The notes below the pieces were generated by a model, which saw nothing but the letters and a program-made list of their open reading frames with translations, ran no database searches and was not told the origin of the DNA. The position numbers were made by a program, and so were the translations under genes. Shown piece after piece: positions 24,078 to 32,579 of a DNA stretch of 64,000 bases. How positions within the stretch are numbered: the stretch's first letter is position 1; every line of letters starts with the position of its first letter. Source of the stretch: Streptomyces cathayae (GTDB taxonomy: Bacteria; Actinomycetota; Actinomycetes; Streptomycetales; Streptomycetaceae); contig NZ_CP121682.1 of the NCBI RefSeq assembly GCF_029760955.1, forward strand, positions 3,100,001 through 3,164,000, read 5' to 3'.

Positions 24078-26411
24078 TCACGCGCCGAGGATCACCCGCA
24101 GGTCGGCCGCGTTCTCCTCGGTGACCTTCCACAGCGTCCGCTGACGCTCGTGGACGTCGGCCACGGTCGCCGCGTGGGCGTCCAGGATGCCGATCGCCCG
24201 CTCGGTGAGGACCGCGCCCAGGTTCCGGTCGTGCACGGAGACACCCCATTCGGGGCGCTCGATGTCGGCCAGGAAGTACGCCATCTTCGGGTGCGAGATC
24301 AGGCTGATGATCGGCGTGCCCACCCCGAAGGGGATCATCCCGGCGTGCCCGCGCATGCCGATGACCAGCCGGGTCCTCGCGTACAGGTCCCGGATGGCGT
24401 CGTTGTCGAAGTCGTACATCGGGATCACCGGCAGCGAGATGCCGTGCTCGCGGCGCAGGTCGAAGGCGATCCGCTCGTCGTCCAGCGAGTGCGCCACGCA
24501 CCGGACCTCGGTGTGTGCGCCGATGCCCCGCACCGCCTTGGCGATCTCCGCGAGGAAGTGCCCGTAGTCGTGTCCGAAGCGCAGACCGGCCCGGTCGTAG
24601 GCGGCGTTCAGCAGGACGGTGTCCTCGCGCCCGGCGGGGTCGGTCCAGCCGGGCACCAGCTGGCGGCTGACCGTGGTGGGGCAGGGCTGGAAGCGGACCC
24701 TGTCGTGCAGGTGGTCCGGGAGCATGGCCCGCACCTTCGCGATGGAGCCGTGGTTGCGCAGGCCGAAGAACGAGGACTTCTCCACCAGCAGGCGCAGGCT
24801 CTCGCGGAACCGCCCGGCCCGGTACGACTGGCCGTCGAAGGCGTTGAAGCCGACCGCGTACACCATGATCGGCACGTCGATGCCGCGCAGGTGCTCGTCG
24901 GGCACGTTCCACTGCCAGGCGCTGTTGCCGTTGGGCATGGTGTCCGGGATGAACAGTCCGCCGCCGCCGATGACCAGGCCGCGCCGGGCGTTGACCCGCT
25001 CGAGGGCGGCCCGGTCGAACAGCCGGTGGGCGTGCACGGAGTGCCAGCGGCGGGAGGTGGTGTCGGGGCCGAAGCCCAGCCGGACCGTCTCCGGCAGCAG
25101 CTTGTCACCGGCGTTGCCCTGGCGGTCCATGTAGAAGGCGACGTGCGCGAGCTGGTCCTCGGCACCGCCCAGCTCCTGCTCGGGCACGGAGGCGGCGCGC
25201 TGGGCCCACAGCCGGCTCGAGCGGTGGGTGGGGTCGACGGAGATGCCGGCGGTGGCGTGCCGCAGCGCCTCGGCGTCCTCGCCGTGCACCCAGGCCATCT
25301 GGGCGAGCCGGGCGTAGGCGGTGGCGGCCCGGTTGGGGGCGGCGGCGGCCAGCAGCAGCTGGGCCCTGGCCTCCTCGTGGCGGGAGACGCTCATCAGGGC
25401 GTGGCCGAGCACCTCGTGCGCCCAGGCCTCGTCGAGCGGGAGGTGCACGCTGCTCAGGATGTCGACGGCGTCCTGGTAGTCGCCGGCCGCGATGTGCGCG
25501 GCGGCCACCTTGCGGGCGCTCTCCACGTCACCGGTGCGCGCGACGTGCGGGGTGCCGAGGTGCACCAGCAGGTCGTGGTGGAGGGTGCCGGACAGCGCCA
25601 GGTAGGCGGCCTGGAAGTCGGCGTCGGACAGCTCGAACTCGCGCCAGCGCTCCTCCGCCCGACCGTATCCGGCCTCGCCGCCCTGCCAGGGCTTGTGGCG
25701 GCCGGTGAAGTGCAGGATCGCGGTGTCGTCGGGGACCGGCAGGTCGCCGGAGAGCCGCCGCTTGACGAAGTTGTAGCGGGCGTCGAGGCGGACGAAGTCG
25801 CCGTCCAGCACGGCGTTGAGGATGCCCTGGTCGTGCTTGTCGAGCTCGTAGTCGCCGCTGCGTCCGGTGGCGTCGAGCTCGGCGCAGAACGCGTCGCTGA
25901 GGTACTCGCGCTGGATGACCAGCAGCCCGGAGTTCAGCTTGTGCTGCCCGTAGAAGAACTGCGGGACGGCCGCCAGGCCCTCGCGCAGCCGCAGCAGTTC
26001 ACCGAGGTCGTCGAGGACGACCATGTCGGTGTCGAGCGTGATGACGGTGTCGTACTCGCGCAGCCGGAAGACGTCGAGGATGAAGTACGCCTTGCGGACC
26101 AGGTAGTTGTCCTGGTCGCCCTTCTTGTACGTGTCGTAGTGCTCGGTGTTCACCCGGCGCAGCACGATCCGGGGGTGCAGGGCGCGGATCCGGGCGATCG
26201 AGCCGGGGCGCAGGTCGTCGTGGAGCACGACGAAGTCCTCGCACACGCCCGGGTTGGACAGCGCGAGGCTGCGCAGCAGGGCGAGGAAGCCGGGCAGGTA
26301 GTTCTCGTCGACGTAGGCGGCGAAGGCGACGCGGCGCTTGCCGGTGAGCGCCTCCGACGAGAGGGCCGGCGCCTGGGGGGCCGTGGTCGCGGTCCCGGGG
26401 GTGGTGGTCAT
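24078..26411 (-). CDS. Fusion protein: GT8-like glycosyltransferase, TPR-like linker, polysaccharide pyruvyl transferase
   Basis: The protein is 777 aa from ATG 26411, which overlaps the preceding TGA (ATGA). Residues ~28-275 are a GT-A glycosyltransferase of GT8 type: RRVAFAAYVDENYLPGFLAL, then YDTVITLDTDMVVLDDLGEL with the DxD metal site, and LNSGLLVIQREYL. Residues ~290-430 are helical repeats with TPR character (LGHALMSVSRHEEARAQLLL). Residues ~440-777 are a pyruvyl-transferase-family domain: VIGGGGLFIPDTMPNGNSAW, VYAVGFNAFDGQSYRAGRF, and LVIGMRGHAGMIPFGVGTPI with the family Arg/His. One chain would thus add a sugar and a ketal pyruvate to the polymer. No signal peptide. Confidence 0.88.
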   Translation of the reverse strand: MTTTPGTATTAPQAPALSSEALTGKRRVAFAAYVDENYLPGFLALLRSLALSNPGVCEDFVVLHDDLRPGSIARIRALHPRIVLRRVNTEHYDTYKKGDQDNYLVRKAYFILDVFRLREYDTVITLDTDMVVLDDLGELLRLREGLAAVPQFFYGQHKLNSGLLVIQREYLSDAFCAELDATGRSGDYELDKHDQGILNAVLDGDFVRLDARYNFVKRRLSGDLPVPDDTAILHFTGRHKPWQGGEAGYGRAEERWREFELSDADFQAAYLALSGTLHHDLLVHLGTPHVARTGDVESARKVAAAHIAAGDYQDAVDILSSVHLPLDEAWAHEVLGHALMSVSRHEEARAQLLLAAAAPNRAATAYARLAQMAWVHGEDAEALRHATAGISVDPTHRSSRLWAQRAASVPEQELGGAEDQLAHVAFYMDRQGNAGDKLLPETVRLGFGPDTTSRRWHSVHAHRLFDRAALERVNARRGLVIGGGGLFIPDTMPNGNSAWQWNVPDEHLRGIDVPIMVYAVGFNAFDGQSYRAGRFRESLRLLVEKSSFFGLRNHGSIAKVRAMLPDHLHDRVRFQPCPTTVSRQLVPGWTDPAGREDTVLLNAAYDRAGLRFGHDYGHFLAEIAKAVRGIGAHTEVRCVAHSLDDERIAFDLRREHGISLPVIPMYDFDNDAIRDLYARTRLVIGMRGHAGMIPFGVGTPIISLISHPKMAYFLADIERPEWGVSVHDRNLGAVLTERAIGILDAHAATVADVHERQRTLWKVTEENAADLRVILGA

Positions 26412-27877
26412 CGCAGGGATATCCTCATGTCGGTCACTCGCTGGGCCCGCTGCATGACCCATTCCTTCTCGCTGGTGTACTCGTGCACGGAGGTGATCGG
26501 CATCTTCATGGCTTCCGGCACGCGGTAGGCGCCGCTCTCGTAGAAGTCGAAGCCGATCAGGTCCAGGGTCGGGCTGACGTCCAGGAAGTCCAGCAGGAAC
26601 AGCATGTTGAAGCCGGTGGTCGGGATGCCCGACCAGACGTCGGCGCCGAGCCTGCCGATGTTGCGCACGGGCCAGCGCAGCGACTCGTCGCCGAGGAACT
26701 GCTGGGCGCCGGGCACCAGGCGGTTGCGCAGGGAGTACTTCCAGTCGCCGGAGACTCCGCCGAACACGAGCCGGGTGGTGACCTGCTGGTCCCAGTTGAA
26801 TCCGTGCTTGTGGATGGTGGCGTGGATGTCGGTGCGCCCGCCGGTGTGCCTGGCGTCGATGCGGTACGAGTTGAAGCGGACCACCAGGTCGTAGGCGTCG
26901 ATCTCGGCGCCCAGGGAACTGGAGCCGACCCTGCCCGAGTTGGCTATGAGGCAGACGGACTTGCCCGCCACCTGGTTGCGGAACTCGCCCAGGCCGATCC
27001 ACTGCACGCCGCCGATGGTGGGGTCGGCGACGGGGCCGCGCATCCGGTTGCGGCGCTGTTCGGCGTAGAGGGCGAGGACCTCGGTGAGCGCGGGCAGGTC
27101 GACGTCGCTGCGCGCGGCGCGCAACTCCAGGTACTGGCTGAGCAGTTCCTGCCGGTCCGCGACCGGCGCCCCCTCGGCGGCCAGCGCGAGGAGCGCTCCC
27201 ACCATGCGCGGCTCGGCCTCGGGCCAGTCCCCCACGGCGTGCGCGGTCAGGCCCTCGGCCCACACGTCGGTGGCGGGACCGCGGGCGAACTCCTCGGCGC
27301 GCGGGCACTGGCGCCGCAGCAGGGCCAGCAGCTCCCGGTCCCTCTCCCCCGCCACACGCAGTCCGGCGATCTTCGCGGCGACGCCGAACCCGTCGCTGTC
27401 GGTGAGGCCCAGGTACCGCTCGTAGGCGGGCACGGCCTCGGTCTCGTCGCCCAGGGCCTCCATCAGCCGGGCGCGCAGCCGCCAGCCGGCGCGGGAGTTC
27501 CTGCGCTGGGCGAGGACGGTGTCGCTGATGACCAGCGCGAGGTCCAGTTCGTCGTCGTAGCCGCACTCCAGGGCCTTGTTGGCGACGGCGAGCAGGGCGT
27601 CCAGCACGTCGTTGGGGATGCCGGAGGCCGGGGTCGACGCCCCCTTGACGACCCGCTTGAGACGGGCGGCGGCACCGCTCGGCGCGGCCGGCGCGGCGGT
27701 GGTGGTGGCGGAACCGGTCGTGACCACGACGAGCAACCTGCGGAGCTGCTCGGCGAGCTCGACTCTACGGCGGTCCACACTGCCCACGAGTTTGCCGCTG
27801 TGCACCGCACAGGCACGCAGGCAGTCGTCCAGCTCCCCTCCGCTCACACGTGCCCGTCTGTTCTGAACCGTCGTCAT
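26408..27877 (-). CDS. GT29-like sialyltransferase with N-terminal helical domain
   Basis: The protein is 489 aa from ATG 27877 with a good RBS (AGGAG). Residues ~1-270 are helical, TPR-like (VPAYERYLGLTDSDG, LTAHAVGDWPEAEPRMVGAL). The C-terminal domain carries recognisable sialylmotifs: L (SVCLIANSGRVGSSSLGAEI, then DAYDLVVRFNSYRID), a motif III-like HATIHKHGFNW, S (IPTTGFNMLFLLDFLDV) and the short VS motif H-x4-E (HEYTSE near residue 470). These are the family-29 hallmarks best known from animal enzymes. It presumably transfers a CMP-activated nonulosonate to the polymer made here. It is coupled by 4 bp to the downstream fusion glycosyltransferase. Confidence 0.85.
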   Translation of the reverse strand: MTTVQNRRARVSGGELDDCLRACAVHSGKLVGSVDRRRVELAEQLRRLLVVVTTGSATTTAAPAAPSGAAARLKRVVKGASTPASGIPNDVLDALLAVANKALECGYDDELDLALVISDTVLAQRRNSRAGWRLRARLMEALGDETEAVPAYERYLGLTDSDGFGVAAKIAGLRVAGERDRELLALLRRQCPRAEEFARGPATDVWAEGLTAHAVGDWPEAEPRMVGALLALAAEGAPVADRQELLSQYLELRAARSDVDLPALTEVLALYAEQRRNRMRGPVADPTIGGVQWIGLGEFRNQVAGKSVCLIANSGRVGSSSLGAEIDAYDLVVRFNSYRIDARHTGGRTDIHATIHKHGFNWDQQVTTRLVFGGVSGDWKYSLRNRLVPGAQQFLGDESLRWPVRNIGRLGADVWSGIPTTGFNMLFLLDFLDVSPTLDLIGFDFYESGAYRVPEAMKMPITSVHEYTSEKEWVMQRAQRVTDMRISLR

Positions 27878-28116
27878 GGCACTCCTGTTTTGCCGAACCA
27901 GCTGCTCGCGCACGGTGCGACAGCATTGGCTGCTTTTCTTCCCCGTAAGGAAGATGTTGGGAGAATTTAGAAATCCAAAACGACATCCAGGTGAACTCGC
28001 CTCTACCGGAGGGGGAATCGTTGGTCCGGTGTCCGGTTGTCCTCCGTCCGTCGGACTAGCGTGCTGACGTATCCGCGGCCGAAACCGGCCGGAATCATGA
28101 AACCCTGGGGTTTTCC
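27878..28116. promoter_or_regulatory. Divergent promoter region, A/T-rich
   Basis: This 239-bp spacer separates the GT29-like gene and the acyltransferase gene. It contains an unusually A/T-rich stretch (27940-27985). A 7-codon frame (ATG 28097 to TGA 28120, MKPWGFP) ends overlapping the TTG start of the acyltransferase. Confidence 0.4.
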
Positions 28117-29262
28117 TTGACCAGCGCGCTCGCCCGTCCGGTACCCGGAACGACCCGGCAGGCAGAGAAGGGAGAGCCACGCGGGCGGCCCCGGCTGCGC
28201 GCCCTGGACGGACTGCGACTGCTGGCCGCCTTGATGGTCGCGGCCTACCACTACGGCGGGCGGGGCGGCGATGTCACCACCGCCTGGGGAAGCTCGCCGA
28301 AGGAGCAGTTCCCCACCCTGCACGCGTATTTCTCGTACGGCTGCCTCGGCGTCCAGGTCTTCTTCGTGATCAGCGGATTCGTCATCTGCATGAGCGGCTG
28401 GGGCCGTCCGCTGCGGTCGTTCTTCGCCTCCCGCGCCTCCCGGCTGCTGCCCGCATACTGGGTGGCGGTCCTGCTGGTGACGGCGGTGTTCGCCCTGCCG
28501 GTGGTCGTCCACGAGGCCGTCTCACCGAGCGACGCGCTGGTGAACCTGACGTTGCTCCAGCAGCCGCTCGGCGTGGACCGGGTGCTGGGCGTGTGCTGGA
28601 CGCTGTGGGTGGAGATCCGTTTCTACGCGCTGTTCGCCCTGTTCGTGGTGATGCCCGGGGCGAGCAGGCAGCGGGTGATCCTGTTCTGTGCCGTGTGGAC
28701 CATGGCCGCCGCGATCGCCGACGCCGCGAACGAGCCGCTGCTCGACCTCGTCCTCATGCCCGAGTACGCGCCGTTCTTCGTCGGCGGCATCGGCCTGTAC
28801 CTCGTCCACCGCGACCGCGGGGACGCCTACGCCTGGGGCATCGTCGGGGTGAGCTGGCTGATCGGCCAGCACTACGCGGTCCAGGACCTGTGGCACGCGC
28901 CGGGCCCGGACGCCTTCTCCCACCGGACCTCGTTCGGCATCGTCCTGATCGTCACGCTCGGCTTCGTCGCGGTCGCCGCCATCGCGCTGGGCCGGCTGGA
29001 CTGGGCGAACTGGCGCTGGCTGACCGTCGCGGGCGCCCTCACCTACCCGTTCTACCTGGTCCACGAGCACCTGGGCTGGGTGGTAATCCACGCCCTGCAC
29101 CGCGGCCTGGGCATCGGCTCGGCGGAGACCTTCGCCCTGACCATCGCCACGATGCTGCTGCTGGCCTGGCTGCTGAACCGGTACGTGGAGGACACCCTGA
29201 CCCCGAAGATCCGGGCCCGCCTGTCCCGACCCTCCCCCGAGCCGCTGCCCGAGGCGGCCTGA
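28117..29262 (+). CDS. Acyltransferase 3 (OafA/YrhL type) membrane protein
   Basis: The protein is 381 aa with about ten membrane segments. The N-terminal RPRLRALDGLRLLAALMVAA followed by YHYGGRGG is the acyltransferase-3 signature (R-x-L-D-x-L-R and the catalytic His). Further on are GCLGVQVFFVISGFVICMSG (G-x-D/Q-x-F-F-x-I-S-G-F) and FFASRASRLLPAYWVAVLL (R-x-x-R-L-x-P). The enzyme moves acyl groups across or onto exported glycans, so it probably O-acetylates the wall polymer made by this locus. The start is TTG 28117; it overlaps the TGA of a 7-codon leader frame, and no canonical start gives the family N-terminus. The C-terminal ~20 residues are cytosolic. Confidence 0.88.
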   Translation: MTSALARPVPGTTRQAEKGEPRGRPRLRALDGLRLLAALMVAAYHYGGRGGDVTTAWGSSPKEQFPTLHAYFSYGCLGVQVFFVISGFVICMSGWGRPLRSFFASRASRLLPAYWVAVLLVTAVFALPVVVHEAVSPSDALVNLTLLQQPLGVDRVLGVCWTLWVEIRFYALFALFVVMPGASRQRVILFCAVWTMAAAIADAANEPLLDLVLMPEYAPFFVGGIGLYLVHRDRGDAYAWGIVGVSWLIGQHYAVQDLWHAPGPDAFSHRTSFGIVLIVTLGFVAVAAIALGRLDWANWRWLTVAGALTYPFYLVHEHLGWVVIHALHRGLGIGSAETFALTIATMLLLAWLLNRYVEDTLTPKIRARLSRPSPEPLPEAA

Positions 29263-29310
29263 GCCCCGGCAGCCACCGGCCCGCCGAGCGGGACGGGCGC
29301 GGCCGCGGCC

Positions 29311-29976
29311 CTACGCGCTCGCGAGCGTCAGCTTCGCCGCGAAGCCCAGGAACAGCGCGCCGGCTGCCGAGGTGGCGCCCGCCGACAGGGCACGGCGGCG
29401 GCGGAAGGCGGCGGCGAGCTTGGTGCCTCCGAAGATCAGCGCGCTGAGGTAGAGCACGCTGGCGATCTGCGCGAAGACGCCGAGGACGACGAAGGAGAGC
29501 GCCGGGTAGGCGTAGGCCGGGTCGACGAACTGCACGAAGAAGGAGATGAAGAACAGGATCGCCTTCGGGTTGAGCAGGCTGATGACCAGCGCCCTGCGGT
29601 ACGGACGCTCCGCCGGGGCCGCGTCGGCCGCGGCCGCCCCGGTGACGCTCTCGAGGGCGCTCTGCTCGCGCCGGGTCCGCCACATGCCCCAGGCGGCGCG
29701 CAGCATGCCGACCGCGAGCCACGTCAGATAGCCGGCGCCCGCGTACTTCACGATGCCGAACAGCACGGCGTTCGCCTGGAGCAGCGAGGCGACTCCCGCC
29801 GCGGACAGCGTCATCAGCACGGCGTCCCCGCACCAGACCCCGGCCGCCGCCCTGTAGCCGACCCGCACCCCGCGCCGGGCGGCGACGGACAGCACGTACA
29901 GCGAGTTGGGGCCGGGCAGCAGCACGATGAGGATCAGGCCGGCCAGGTAGGTGGGGAGGTCGATGACGCCGAACAT
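29311..29976 (-). CDS. LysE-family amino acid exporter
   Basis: The protein is 221 aa with about six membrane segments. The RhtB/LysE signature is at the N-terminus (YLAGLILIVLLPGPNSLYVL), followed by RGVRVGYRAAAGVWCGDAVL and the mid-protein cytosolic loop (~110-135), then LVISLLNPKAILFFISFFVQ, the conserved LNPK element. It exports an amino acid or related metabolite; the substrate cannot be told. It begins at ATG 29976 (MFGVIDLPTYL), 48 bp beyond the convergent acyltransferase gene, and appears monocistronic. Confidence 0.9.
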   Translation of the reverse strand: MFGVIDLPTYLAGLILIVLLPGPNSLYVLSVAARRGVRVGYRAAAGVWCGDAVLMTLSAAGVASLLQANAVLFGIVKYAGAGYLTWLAVGMLRAAWGMWRTRREQSALESVTGAAAADAAPAERPYRRALVISLLNPKAILFFISFFVQFVDPAYAYPALSFVVLGVFAQIASVLYLSALIFGGTKLAAAFRRRRALSAGATSAAGALFLGFAAKLTLASA

Positions 29977-30030
29977 GGGGGGAGTCTCGCACGGGGGTAC
30001 GACGCTCGGGCCCCTCTGTTCGCAATATGG

Positions 30031-30603
30031 TCAGCCGTCACCGTCGAGGAGCGTGTCGACGGACAGGCCGAGGGTGATCCCGACGGACTCCGGTACGGGG
30101 ACGGACCGGCCCCGCCCGAAGTGCTGGGGGTCGGGGTACTTGCCGTCCTTCGGGTCGGTGTAGAGCAGGACCTCGTCGTGGTGGCGGTCCGCGACGAGGT
30201 AGGCCGGGATGCCCGCCCTGGCGTAGGTCCCGACCTTGATGGCCGTGTCGTTGGACCAGTTGGTGGAGGTCACCTCCAGCACCAGGCGGAAGACGTGCGG
30301 CGCGTAGCAGTTCTTCTCCACGAGCGCGTCCCTGTAGTCGTCATCGACCACGGAGAAGTCGGGGACCGCGTAGTCGTCGGGTCCCGTCGGCAGCCACAAC
30401 CCGATGCCACCGATGTATCTGAGGCCCGCCCGCCTGGCTCCGATCCGCGAGAACTCCTCGACGACCCAGGTCAGCGACTCTTGGTGCGGACCGTCCGGCG
30501 GCGGTGTCACGACGATGCTCCCGTTGAGAATCTCTACCCGGTGGCCGGGCAGCTCCTCCCAGAGATGGTCAGCAGCATCGGCAAGCGACGACTCGTGCAG
30601 CAT
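30031..30603 (-). CDS. Uma2-family endonuclease-like protein (copy A)
   Basis: The protein is 190 aa of the DUF820/Uma2 group, with a PD-(D/E)XK restriction-nuclease fold that is very common in Streptomyces and of unclear biology. Core residues are visible: VEILNGSIVVTPPPDGPHQE (the E of the N-terminal helix-strand), DDYAVPDFSVVDDDY (catalytic D in PD), VFRLVLEVTSTNW (E-x-T/S) and KVGTYARAGIPAYLVADRHH (K plus the following strand). ATG 30603 is preceded directly by an alternative GTG. A paralogue is encoded at 47770-48381. No target or partner is evident. Confidence 0.85.
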   Translation of the reverse strand: MLHESSLADAADHLWEELPGHRVEILNGSIVVTPPPDGPHQESLTWVVEEFSRIGARRAGLRYIGGIGLWLPTGPDDYAVPDFSVVDDDYRDALVEKNCYAPHVFRLVLEVTSTNWSNDTAIKVGTYARAGIPAYLVADRHHDEVLLYTDPKDGKYPDPQHFGRGRSVPVPESVGITLGLSVDTLLDGDG

Positions 30604-30701
30604 CACAGCCAGGCACCCTCCTTACGGGAACACCCTCCACGAGCGTAACCGGGGATGTGCGGTTTTCCCCCTCGATCACCCTTTTGAGGTAATGACCCAG
30701 C

Positions 30702-32300
30702 TCAGAAGGCGTCCGAGGGCACGTAAGTCCCCCACACCTCGCGCAGCGCGTTGCAGACCTCGCCGACGGTGGCGCGTGCGCGCAGGGCGTCCTTCATCGG
30801 GTAGAGGACGTTGTCCTCGCCCTCCGCGGCCTTCTTCAGGGCGGCGAGCGCCGCGTCCACGGCGTCCTGGTCGCGCTCCGCGCGGAGCTTGGCCAGGCGT
30901 TCGGCCTGCTGGGCCTCGATCGCCGGGTCGACGCGCAGCGGCTCGTACGGCTCCTCCGCGTCGAGCTGGTAGCGGTTGACGCCGACCACGACCCGCTCAC
31001 CGGAGTCGGTCTCCTGGGCGATGCGGTAGGCGCTGCGCTCGATCTCGCCCTTCTGGAAGCCCTGCTCGATGGCGTCGACCGCGCCGCCGAGGTCCTCGAC
31101 CTTCTGCATCAGCTCCAGCGCCGCGGCCTCCACCTCGTCGGTCATCTTCTCGATGACGTAGGAGCCCGCGAAGGGGTCGACGGTCGCCGTCACGTCCGTC
31201 TCGTAGGCCAGGACCTGCTGGGTGCGCAGGGCGAGGCGGGCGGACTTGTCGGTGGGCAGCGCGATGGCCTCGTCGAAGGAGTTGGTGTGCAGGGACTGGG
31301 TGCCGCCGAGCACCGCCGCCAGGCCCTGGACGGCGACCCGGACCAGGTTGACCTCGGGCTGCTGGGCGGTCAGCTGCACACCGGCGGTCTGCGTGTGGAA
31401 ACGCAGCATCAGGGACTTCGGGTTCTTCGCCCCGAACTCCTCCTTCATCACCCGCGCCCAGATCCGGCGGGCCGCCCGGAACTTGGCGACCTCCTCCAGG
31501 ATCGTGGTCCGGGAGACGAAGAAGAACGACAGGCGGGGTGCGAAGTCGTCGACGTCCATGCCGGCCGCGACCGCGGTCCGCACGTACTCGATGCCGTCGG
31601 CCAGGGTGAACGCGATCTCCTGCGCCGGGGAGGCCCCCGCCTCGGCCATGTGGTAGCCGGAGATCGAGATCGTGTTCCACTTCGGGATCTCGGCCCGGCA
31701 GTACTTGAAGATGTCCGCGATCAGCCGCAGGGAGGGCTTGGGCGGGAAGATGTAGGTGCCTCGGGCGATGTACTCCTTGAGTACGTCGTTCTGGATGGTG
31801 CCCGTCAGCTTGCCGGCCGGTACGCCCTGCTCCTCGGCGACCAGTTGGTACAGGAGCAGCAGGAGGGCGGCGGGCGCGTTGATCGTCATCGACGTCGAGA
31901 CCTGGTCCAGCGGGATGCCGCCGAACAGCACCCGCATGTCGTCGACCGAGTCGATGGCGACGCCCACCTTGCCGACCTCGCCGGAGGCGATCGGGGCGTC
32001 CGAGTCGTGGCCCATCTGGGTGGGCAGGTCGAAGGCGACCGACAGGCCCATCGTGCCGTTGGCGATCAGCTGCTGGTACCGCGCGTTGGACTCGGTCGCC
32101 GTGCCGAAACCGGCGTACTGGCGCATCGTCCAGGGACGGCCGGTGTACATCGTCGGGTACACGCCCCGGGTGAACGGGTACGCGCCCGGGTCGCCCAGCT
32201 GCTCGGCCGGGTCCCAGCCCTCGAGGGACTCCGGCCCGTAGACCGGTTCGATGGGCAGTCCGCTCTCGGTGGTCCGGGCACTGCCCGACTCGCGCGCCAT
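30702..32300 (-). CDS. Methylmalonyl-CoA mutase family, large (substrate-binding) subunit without B12 domain
   Basis: The protein is 532 aa and catalyses the carbon-skeleton rearrangement of an acyl-CoA (methylmalonyl-CoA to succinyl-CoA or a related pair). TIM-barrel signatures are [20 protein letters not shown] (with the Tyr typical of methylmalonyl- rather than isobutyryl-CoA mutases), [86 protein letters not shown] and [20 protein letters not shown]. The C-terminal adenosylcobalamin-binding domain (DxHxxG) is absent, so a small B12-binding subunit must be supplied from elsewhere. The gene stands alone. The C-terminus ([14 protein letters not shown]) fits the family end. Confidence 0.9.
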   Translation of the reverse strand: MARESGSARTTESGLPIEPVYGPESLEGWDPAEQLGDPGAYPFTRGVYPTMYTGRPWTMRQYAGFGTATESNARYQQLIANGTMGLSVAFDLPTQMGHDSDAPIASGEVGKVGVAIDSVDDMRVLFGGIPLDQVSTSMTINAPAALLLLLYQLVAEEQGVPAGKLTGTIQNDVLKEYIARGTYIFPPKPSLRLIADIFKYCRAEIPKWNTISISGYHMAEAGASPAQEIAFTLADGIEYVRTAVAAGMDVDDFAPRLSFFFVSRTTILEEVAKFRAARRIWARVMKEEFGAKNPKSLMLRFHTQTAGVQLTAQQPEVNLVRVAVQGLAAVLGGTQSLHTNSFDEAIALPTDKSARLALRTQQVLAYETDVTATVDPFAGSYVIEKMTDEVEAAALELMQKVEDLGGAVDAIEQGFQKGEIERSAYRIAQETDSGERVVVGVNRYQLDAEEPYEPLRVDPAIEAQQAERLAKLRAERDQDAVDAALAALKKAAEGEDNVLYPMKDALRARATVGEVCNALREVWGTYVPSDAF

Positions 32301-32579
32301 GGTGTGATGCCTCCCGCTGGGCGGTGCTGCTCGGACCGCTCGCCTGTTACCCGTCAGTTACCGTCAACTACCCGCCAGTAAAGACCCGACGCTCCGACGG
32401 ACTGTAGCCGTGCGGGTGCGGCCCGGTGCAGAGGCGCACGCTGGGACCTTGCTCACAGGGCCGGTGGGACCGCGCTCACAGCACACGCCGCCCCGGCCGT
32501 CTTCCCGTCACCCACCACCATGCCCCGTGGTTCGGAAGCGGTCACGTCCGGGGAACATCTCAGGGAAAAAACCTGAAGG

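Noticed and set aside
24150..26528. 792-codon plus-strand frame
   Set aside because: Antisense to the GT8-TPR-pyruvyltransferase gene, whose three domains are all recognisable.
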